A stretch of DNA of 64,000 nt from Sphingomonas sp. FARSPH (lineage in GTDB: Bacteria; Pseudomonadota; Alphaproteobacteria; Sphingomonadales; Sphingomonadaceae), in assembly GCF_003355005.1 (NCBI RefSeq), contig NZ_CP029985.1:62001-126000 (forward strand). Direction: 5' to 3'. Shown in pieces: positions 59,085 to 64,000 of this stretch (position 1 is its first letter; each line of letters begins with the position of its first letter). The translations under genes were made by a program, and so were the position numbers. Under the pieces are notes generated by a model. That model was not told the origin of the DNA. It searched no databases and saw nothing but the letters and a program-made list of their open reading frames with translations.

Positions 59085-61111
59085 TGGCGAAGGCGAACAT
59101 GGCGGCGGAAGCACCCGACACGGCTGACACGGGCGACGCGCCGCTGATCGACCTCAACGATGCGTCGGTCAAGAAGCTGATCGCCCGCGCCAAGAAGCGC
59201 GGCTACATCACCTACGACCAGCTCAACGAGGCGATCCCGCAGGGCGAGATGTCGAGCGACCAGCTCGAAGACATCATGGCGGCGCTCAACGAAATGGGCG
59301 TCAACATCGTCGAGAACGAGGAACAGGGCGAGGACGGCGAGTCCGAAGACGAATCGAACGAGGCCGACGAGGCGGCCGAGGTCGATGCCGACGGCGCCGG
59401 TGGCCCCGCGCCCGAAACGAAGAAAAAGGAAACCGTCGACCGGACCGACGACCCCGTGCGCATGTACCTGCGCGAGATGGGGGCGGTGGAGCTTCTGAGC
59501 CGCGAGGGCGAGATCGCCATCGCCAAGCGGATCGAGGCCGGCCGGGACACGATGATCCTCGGCCTGTGCGAATCGCCGATCACCTTCAACGCGATCATCG
59601 ACTGGTCGACCGCGCTGAACGAGGGCACGATGCAGTTGCGCGAGATCCTCGATCTCGACGCGATGCTGTCGAAGGGTCCGTCGCCCGAGCAGGTCGAGGG
59701 CGCCGAGGACGATACCGGCGAGATCAGCGAAAGCGCCGCCGGCCCATCGTTCAAGGAAGAGGAAGAGCCCGAAGAGGTTTCCGTCGACGAGGACGAGGAG
59801 GGCGGCGCCCGTCCCCGCGCCGCGGAGGAAGAGGACGAGGACAATACGCTAAGCCTCGCCCAGATGGAGGAGACGCTCAAGCCGCAGGCGCTCGAGAAGT
59901 TCGCCAACATCACCGCGATCTACAAGAAGTTCGCCAAGGTCCAGCAGAGCCGGCTCGACGCGATGGCCGCGGGCGGCGAGCTTTCGTCGGCGGACGAGCG
60001 CAAGTATCAGAAGCTGCGCGAGGACCTGACCGCGGAGGTGGAGAGCGTCCAGTTCCACCAGGCGAAGATCGAATATCTCGTCGACCAGCTCTATGCCTAC
60101 AACCGGCGCCTGACCGCGCTCGGCGGCCAGATGCTGCGTCTCGCCGAGCGGCACAAGGTCAGCCGCAAGGACTTCCTCGACCGCTACATGGGTCACGAGC
60201 TGGACGAAAACTGGCTCGATACCGTGCGCGGGCTCGACAAGAAGTGGGGCAATTTCGCCAATAACGAGGCCGATGCGGTCGACCGCATCCGCACCGAGAT
60301 CAGCGACATCGCGCAGCAGACCGGTATGGCGCTCGGTGAATTCCGCCGCATCGTCAACATGGTGCAGAAGGCGGAGCGCGAGGCGCGCATCGCCAAGAAG
60401 GAAATGGTCGAGGCGAACCTGCGCCTCGTCATCTCGATCGCCAAGAAATACACGAACCGCGGACTGCAGTTCCTTGATCTGATCCAGGAAGGCAACATCG
60501 GCCTGATGAAGGCGGTCGACAAGTTCGAGTATCGCCGCGGCTACAAATTCTCGACCTATGCGACCTGGTGGATCCGCCAGGCGATTACCCGCTCGATCGC
60601 GGACCAGGCGCGCACCATCCGCATTCCGGTCCATATGATCGAGACGATCAACAAACTGGTCCGCACCAGCCGCCAGTTCCTGCACGAACAGGGCCGCGAA
60701 CCGACCCCGGAAGAGATGGCCGAACGCCTCTCCATGCCGCTGGAGAAGGTTCGCAAGGTGATGAAGATCGCCAAGGAACCGATCAGCCTCGAAACGCCGA
60801 TCGGCGACGAGGAAGACAGCCACCTGGGCGACTTCATCGAGGACAAGAACGCCGTCATCCCGGTGGACGCCGCGATTCAGGCGAACCTGAAGGAAACGGT
60901 CACGCGCGTCCTCGCCTCGCTGACCCCGCGCGAGGAACGCGTGCTGCGCATGCGGTTCGGCATCGGCATGAACACCGATCACACACTGGAAGAGGTCGGC
61001 CAGCAGTTTTCGGTGACGCGCGAACGCATCCGTCAGATCGAGGCAAAGGCGCTGCGCAAGCTCAAACACCCCAGCCGCAGCCGCAAGATGCGCTCGTTCC
61101 TGGATCAGTAA
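59084..61111 (+). CDS. rpoD: RNA polymerase primary sigma factor
   Basis: 675 residues. Region 1.1 (about 20-80: SVKKLIARAKKRGYITYDQLNEAIP) is followed by a highly acidic linker and the nonconserved region. Regions 2-4 comprise EANLRLVISIAKKYTNRGLQFLDLIQEGNIGLMKAVDKFEYRRGYKFSTYATWWIRQAI, the region 3 HMIETINKLVRTSRQF and the region 4 HTH TLEEVGQQFSVTRERIRQIEAKALRKLKHP. The ATG at 59084 is preferred over a TTG at 59081, with CGAGGA at 59072-59077 as its Shine-Dalgarno. Coupled to dnaG. Confidence 0.98.
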   Translation: MAKANMAAEAPDTADTGDAPLIDLNDASVKKLIARAKKRGYITYDQLNEAIPQGEMSSDQLEDIMAALNEMGVNIVENEEQGEDGESEDESNEADEAAEVDADGAGGPAPETKKKETVDRTDDPVRMYLREMGAVELLSREGEIAIAKRIEAGRDTMILGLCESPITFNAIIDWSTALNEGTMQLREILDLDAMLSKGPSPEQVEGAEDDTGEISESAAGPSFKEEEEPEEVSVDEDEEGGARPRAAEEEDEDNTLSLAQMEETLKPQALEKFANITAIYKKFAKVQQSRLDAMAAGGELSSADERKYQKLREDLTAEVESVQFHQAKIEYLVDQLYAYNRRLTALGGQMLRLAERHKVSRKDFLDRYMGHELDENWLDTVRGLDKKWGNFANNEADAVDRIRTEISDIAQQTGMALGEFRRIVNMVQKAEREARIAKKEMVEANLRLVISIAKKYTNRGLQFLDLIQEGNIGLMKAVDKFEYRRGYKFSTYATWWIRQAITRSIADQARTIRIPVHMIETINKLVRTSRQFLHEQGREPTPEEMAERLSMPLEKVRKVMKIAKEPISLETPIGDEEDSHLGDFIEDKNAVIPVDAAIQANLKETVTRVLASLTPREERVLRMRFGIGMNTDHTLEEVGQQFSVTRERIRQIEAKALRKLKHPSRSRKMRSFLDQ

Positions 61112-61133
61112 GCGACCCTCTTTCGGGAATGGG

Positions 61134-61170
61134 AGGGCGACGCCGGATGGGCTCCGGCGTCGCCCTTGTT
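61134..61170 (+). terminator. Terminator of dnaG-rpoD
   Basis: A perfect 14-bp stem (AGGGCGACGCCGGA at 61134-61147 and its complement at 61153-61166) with a five-base loop, 22 bases after the rpoD stop, followed by TGTT. Confidence 0.75.
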
Positions 61171-61212
61171 GCGTCGGGCTGAGACGCGCGAGCCTGACCC
61201 ACAAATCCGCTA

Positions 61213-61229
61213 TTGCTAGTTAGTCGCAA
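61213..61229 (+). promoter_or_regulatory. Probable Fur box
   Basis: TTGCTAGTTAGTCGCAA is a near-palindrome of the TTGC-N9-GCAA form used by alphaproteobacterial Fur. It lies 43 bases upstream of the DUF3649 start. It suggests iron-repressed expression of the following three genes. Confidence 0.55.
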
Positions 61230-61271
61230 GAGTGGCTAAGGGCGGTCCTCCTCTCGGCTGCCCGTCGCTCC

Positions 61272-61571
61272 ATGTCATCCCCCCGCCAGCATATCGGTTC
61301 GGACCGCGCCTTCGCGCTGATCGTGCGCTGTGCGACCGCGCTGCTGGGTGGCTATGCCGCGACGGCGGCGCTGGCGTCACTGGCGGCCCGGCTGTTGCCC
61401 GGCGATCGGGCGGAGGCGACGGTCTGGGCGATGACCGCGTCGCCGCTGCTGTACGTGACGATCGCGCTATGGTGCTTCCACGCGCCGCGCTTGCCACGCG
61501 TGCTGCTCGCCGTCTGGGGTGCGGCACTGATCGGGGGAGCCGTGGTCTCGCTGCTCGGCGTACGACCGTGA
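61272..61571 (+). CDS. DUF3649-like small membrane protein
   Basis: 99 residues, three hydrophobic segments (LIVRCATALLGGYAATAALASLAARL, then WAMTASPLLYVTIALWCF, then VLLAVWGAALIGGAVVSLLG). The sequence and the gene order (followed by a PepSY membrane protein and a DUF3325 protein) match the DUF3649 proteins that accompany TonB siderophore receptors. It ends with a GTGA overlap into the PepSY gene. Start at ATG 61272. Confidence 0.8.
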   Translation: MSSPRQHIGSDRAFALIVRCATALLGGYAATAALASLAARLLPGDRAEATVWAMTASPLLYVTIALWCFHAPRLPRVLLAVWGAALIGGAVVSLLGVRP

Positions 61572-63115
61572 CCGGGGCGCTCCGACGCAACATGGCGTGG
61601 ATCCATGGCTGGCTGGGCCTCGTGGGCGGGTGGCTGCTGTTCGTGATGTTCCTCACCGGCACGGCAAGCTACTTCCGGCCGGAGATCACGCGCTGGATGC
61701 AGCCTGAACTGCCCTGGCGCACCGTCGCCCCCGCCGCCGCGGCACAGGCGGCGGTGTCCTACCTGACGCGCGTCGGCCCGGACGACCGGCAATGGTACGT
61801 CTTCCTGCCCGACGCGCGGACCGCGATCACGCGTGTGTTCGTCACGCCCAACCCGGCGGCGCCCGCCAGCGCGACGCGCGCGACCGAGATCCTGCTCGAC
61901 CCCACGACCGGCCAGCCGCTCCGCGCCCGGGACACACGCGGCGGCGAGCATTTCTATCGCTTCCATTTCCAGCTTCAGCTTCCCTATCCGTGGGGACGCT
62001 GGCTTGCGGGCGTGTGCGCGATGTTCATGCTGGGCGCGATCGTCTCGGGCGTCATCACCCACAAGCGGATCTTCGCGGACCTGTTCACGCTGCGCTGGAA
62101 CAAGGGGCAGCGCAGCTGGCTCGACGCGCACAACGTCGCCGCGGTGCTCGCCCTTCCCTACCATGCGATGATCACCTACACCGGCCTGCTGACGCTCATA
62201 ACGCTGTACATGCCGTGGCCGGTCGCCGCCAATTACACGGATCCCGCCACCTTCGCGCAGGCGATATACGGCACGCCGCCGGACGAGGCGGCGAGCGGAC
62301 GACGCGTGCCGACGATCGCGGTCGGCGCCCTTGCCGCCGACGCCGCCCGGCGCTGGGGTGCGCCGCCGGCGCTGATGATCGTCAGCAACCCGGGCGATGC
62401 CGCGGCGCAGGTCACCTTCGCCCGCTCCGCGCGCGATACGATCGGCGCGCGGGCGACGACGCTGACCTATGCGGGCGTGACCGGGCGGCTGCTGAGGGAG
62501 GGTGGCGGCACCGGCCCCGCGCTGTCGACCGCGGGCGTGATGCTGGGTCTGCACGTCGCGCAATTCGCGGGACCGGCGCTGCGCTGGACCTTGTTCCTGC
62601 TCGGCCTGACCGGGACGACGATGGTCGGTACCGGACTTCTCCTGTGGACCAGCGCGCGGCGTCGTCCCGGCGCGGCCCCCTTCTCGGGACTGCGTCTGGT
62701 CGAGCGGCTCAACATCGCGACGATCGTCGGCTTCCCCGTCGGCATGGCGGCGTATCTGCTCGCCAATCGCCTGATCCCCGCCGACCTTGCCGGTCGCGCC
62801 GATCTGGAGGTGCAGGCAATGTTCTGGACCTGGGGCGTCGTCGCGCTGGCGCAACTCGTCCGGCCGGCGCGGCGCGCGTGGCGCGAGGGCTTCTTGCTTG
62901 CTGCCATCGCCTATGCCGCGGTTCCGCTCACCAACACGCTGACCACGGCGCGTGGCCTGCCGCGCTCGCTGGTCGAGGGCGACATGGCATTCGCCGCATT
63001 CGATATCGCGATGCTCGCCATCGCATCGTTGTTCGCACTCGCCGCCTGGCGCGCGGGCAAGGCGGCGGGAACGAAGCCACGCCGCAAATCCCGCTCGGAG
63101 ACGATACATGTTTGA
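61568..63115 (+). CDS. PepSY-associated transmembrane protein (iron-uptake type)
   Basis: 515 residues from GTG 61568 (VTGALRRNMAWIHGWLG), which overlaps the upstream stop as GTGA; an ATG 24 bases further in is less likely. Five or more membrane helices: GLVGGWLLFVMFLTGTASYF at the start, then GRWLAGVCAMFMLGAIVSGVI and HAMITYTGLLTLIT. Between them lies a periplasmic PepSY-like loop (PAAAAQAAVSYLTRVGPDDRQWYVFLPD...TGQPLRARDTRGGEHFYRFHFQL). These proteins are thought to reduce or release ferric siderophores in the periplasm. It overlaps the next gene by 8 bases. Confidence 0.9.
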   Translation: MTGALRRNMAWIHGWLGLVGGWLLFVMFLTGTASYFRPEITRWMQPELPWRTVAPAAAAQAAVSYLTRVGPDDRQWYVFLPDARTAITRVFVTPNPAAPASATRATEILLDPTTGQPLRARDTRGGEHFYRFHFQLQLPYPWGRWLAGVCAMFMLGAIVSGVITHKRIFADLFTLRWNKGQRSWLDAHNVAAVLALPYHAMITYTGLLTLITLYMPWPVAANYTDPATFAQAIYGTPPDEAASGRRVPTIAVGALAADAARRWGAPPALMIVSNPGDAAAQVTFARSARDTIGARATTLTYAGVTGRLLREGGGTGPALSTAGVMLGLHVAQFAGPALRWTLFLLGLTGTTMVGTGLLLWTSARRRPGAAPFSGLRLVERLNIATIVGFPVGMAAYLLANRLIPADLAGRADLEVQAMFWTWGVVALAQLVRPARRAWREGFLLAAIAYAAVPLTNTLTTARGLPRSLVEGDMAFAAFDIAMLAIASLFALAAWRAGKAAGTKPRRKSRSETIHV

Positions 63116-63452
63116 AGCTGGCACCCTGTCCGCGCTCGCCTGGCTGCTGCTCGCCGGCGCGTCGTTTCGCCACCGGCAGGCGGCAGGATCGCCCGCGCCG
63201 CACGAAGCGCGGATGCTGCAAGTCGCCGCCGCAGCGATCGTGGTGATCGCAATCACCCGCTGCGGCACGGATATCGATGGTGAAGGCATCGTGCGGATGC
63301 TCGCCGGCGCGTCGGTCGCTGGCATCATCGTGGTGCTGGCGCTATCGGCCGCTGCGACGCGCGCACTCGCGCCTGTCCGCCTGCTGCTCCGCGTCGTCCG
63401 CAAGAGGGCGGATCATGGTGCGCAGCCGACCGAAGCAGCCCCCGCGCGCTGA
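63108..63452 (+). CDS. DUF3325-like small membrane protein
   Basis: 114 residues with three hydrophobic segments (GTLSALAWLLLAGASF, then LQVAAAAIVVIAIT, then AGASVAGIIVVLALSAAATRAL). It occupies the DUF3325 position in the DUF3649-PepSY-DUF3325 set. A basic tail (RKRADHGAQ) ends it. Its ATG lies 8 bases inside the PepSY gene. Function unknown, probably accessory to the PepSY protein. Confidence 0.78.
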   Translation: MFEAGTLSALAWLLLAGASFRHRQAAGSPAPHEARMLQVAAAAIVVIAITRCGTDIDGEGIVRMLAGASVAGIIVVLALSAAATRALAPVRLLLRVVRKRADHGAQPTEAAPAR

Positions 63453-63459
63453 CGCGAAA

Positions 63460-63489
63460 AGGGCGCGGGAGGCATGCCGCCCGCGCCCT
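63460..63489. terminator. Bidirectional terminator between DUF3325 and rplS
   Basis: AGGGCGCGGG at 63460-63469 pairs exactly with CCCGCGCCCT at 63480-63489. Read on the minus strand, it ends in TTTT, so it should terminate rplS; on the plus strand, it follows the DUF3325 stop by 7 bases. Confidence 0.75.
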
Positions 63490-63523
63490 CTCTGATCGTA
63501 CCGGACAGGCCCGGCGGGACCGA

Positions 63524-63916
63524 TTACTCGGCCGCCGCGGTGCCCTTTGCCGGACGCGTGTCGCGACGCTCGGCGATACGCGCCGACTTACCCGTGCGCC
63601 CGCGCAGGTAATAGAGCTTGGCGCGACGCACCGCGCCCTTGCGGACGACGTCGATCGAATCGATGTTCGGCGAATAGAGCGGGAAGACGCGCTCGACGCC
63701 CTCGCCGAAGCTGATCTTGCGGACGGTGAACGAGGAGCCCATGCCCTTGTTCGAACGTGCGATACACACGCCCTCATAATTCTGGACGCGGGTACGCTCG
63801 CCTTCGACGACCTTGACGCCGACCTTCAGCGTATCGCCCGGACGGAATTCGGGGATCGCGCGCTTGGCGGTCAGCTTTTCGATCTGCTCGGCTTCGAGCT
63901 GCTGGATCAGGTTCAT
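63524..63916 (-). CDS. rplS: 50S ribosomal protein L19
   Basis: 130 residues. MNLIQQLEAEQIEKLTAKRAIPEFRPGDTLKVGVKVVEGERTRVQNYEGVCIARSNKGMGSSFTVRKISFGEGVERVFPLYSP and DVVRKGAVRRAKLYYLRGRTGKSARI are the L19 core. A short Ala/Lys-rich tail is extra. Located at the subunit interface of the ribosome. Its ATG overlaps the stop of trmD (ATGA), the usual trmD-rplS coupling. Confidence 0.98.
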   Translation of the reverse strand: MNLIQQLEAEQIEKLTAKRAIPEFRPGDTLKVGVKVVEGERTRVQNYEGVCIARSNKGMGSSFTVRKISFGEGVERVFPLYSPNIDSIDVVRKGAVRRAKLYYLRGRTGKSARIAERRDTRPAKGTAAAE

Positions 63917-64000
63917 GTCACATCATCCTTCATGCGCCGCGCGCCAGAGGGAGGCTGGACCCGAGCACCCTCATGGCGCTCCCATAAGTCCGGCCTCCTT
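63913..64000 (-). CDS. trmD: tRNA (guanine-N1)-methyltransferase TrmD, C-terminal end only
   Basis: Reading the minus strand from the window edge gives a 28-residue tail that begins RRPDLWERHEGAR and ends KDDVT before TGA at 63913-63915. RRPDLW is the conserved C-terminal motif of TrmD. The stop overlaps the rplS start by ATGA. Only the last codons are in the window; the catalytic knot domain is outside. TrmD makes m1G37 in tRNA and prevents frameshifting. Confidence 0.85.
   Translation of the reverse strand, partial: RRPDLWERHEGARVQPPSGARRMKDDVT

Overview
The window is chromosomal DNA of high G+C content (about two thirds where I counted it) with dense, mostly short-spaced genes. It most likely comes from a Sphingomonas-like alphaproteobacterium (Sphingomonadaceae). 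The reasons are the housekeeping neighbourhoods (heme A synthase next to rplM-rpsI, dnaG-rpoD, carA/carB-greA, trmD-rplS), the many TonB/PepSY/secreted-peptidase genes, and dispersed palindromic repeats of the kind common in sphingomonads. I see no prophage, insertion sequence, CRISPR array or plasmid function. One tRNA gene (Gln, anticodon TTG) is present and no rRNA.

Layout. 1-11.7 kb: the end of a TonB-dependent receptor, a periplasmic glycerophosphodiesterase, a kynurenine-pathway operon on the minus strand (M3 oligopeptidase, kynU, kynA, Cds1-like PLP enzyme), then small regulator/enzyme pairs (LysR with an aldo/keto reductase, ArsR with a short-chain dehydrogenase). 11.9-18.1 kb: tRNA-Gln, ilvE/MarR, a TauE-like permease, proC-ybjN, a UbiK-like protein, TspO and TlyA. 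18.3-25.5 kb: a serine hydrolase, a minus-strand run merC, zur, dxs and a membrane-tethered LuxR-type regulator, then ctaA and rplM-rpsI. 25.5-31.7 kb: a DMT transporter converging on a minus-strand set (DPP-IV-like peptidase, possible lysozyme inhibitor, modABC).

31.8-38.2 kb: a hypothetical protein, a MoxR ATPase, two secreted hydrolases and a CoxE-like VWA protein that probably partners MoxR. 38.2-45.2 kb: anmK, a GH31 alpha-glucosidase, a TetR regulator with a cysteine-less carboxymuconolactone-decarboxylase-like protein, and phoD. 45.3-51 kb: ftsB and eno, an envelope-protein cluster resembling E. coli yqjD-yqjE-yqjK, a DUF4170 protein, an APH(3')-type kinase and greA. 51-56.3 kb: carB and carA separated by an AT-rich unknown gene, with carA itself carrying an in-frame palindromic repeat. 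56.4-64 kb: a YqeY-like protein, dnaG-rpoD, a probably Fur-controlled DUF3649-PepSY-DUF3325 membrane operon, rplS and the very end of trmD.

The most unusual parts are the carA/carB region, the membrane-tethered HTH regulator behind dxs, the TetR/cysteine-less CMD pair with matching operators, the 14-bp tandem repeat in front of anmK and the MoxR/VWA pair interrupted by two exported hydrolases. Functions are assigned by reading motifs and recalling families. No database search was possible.
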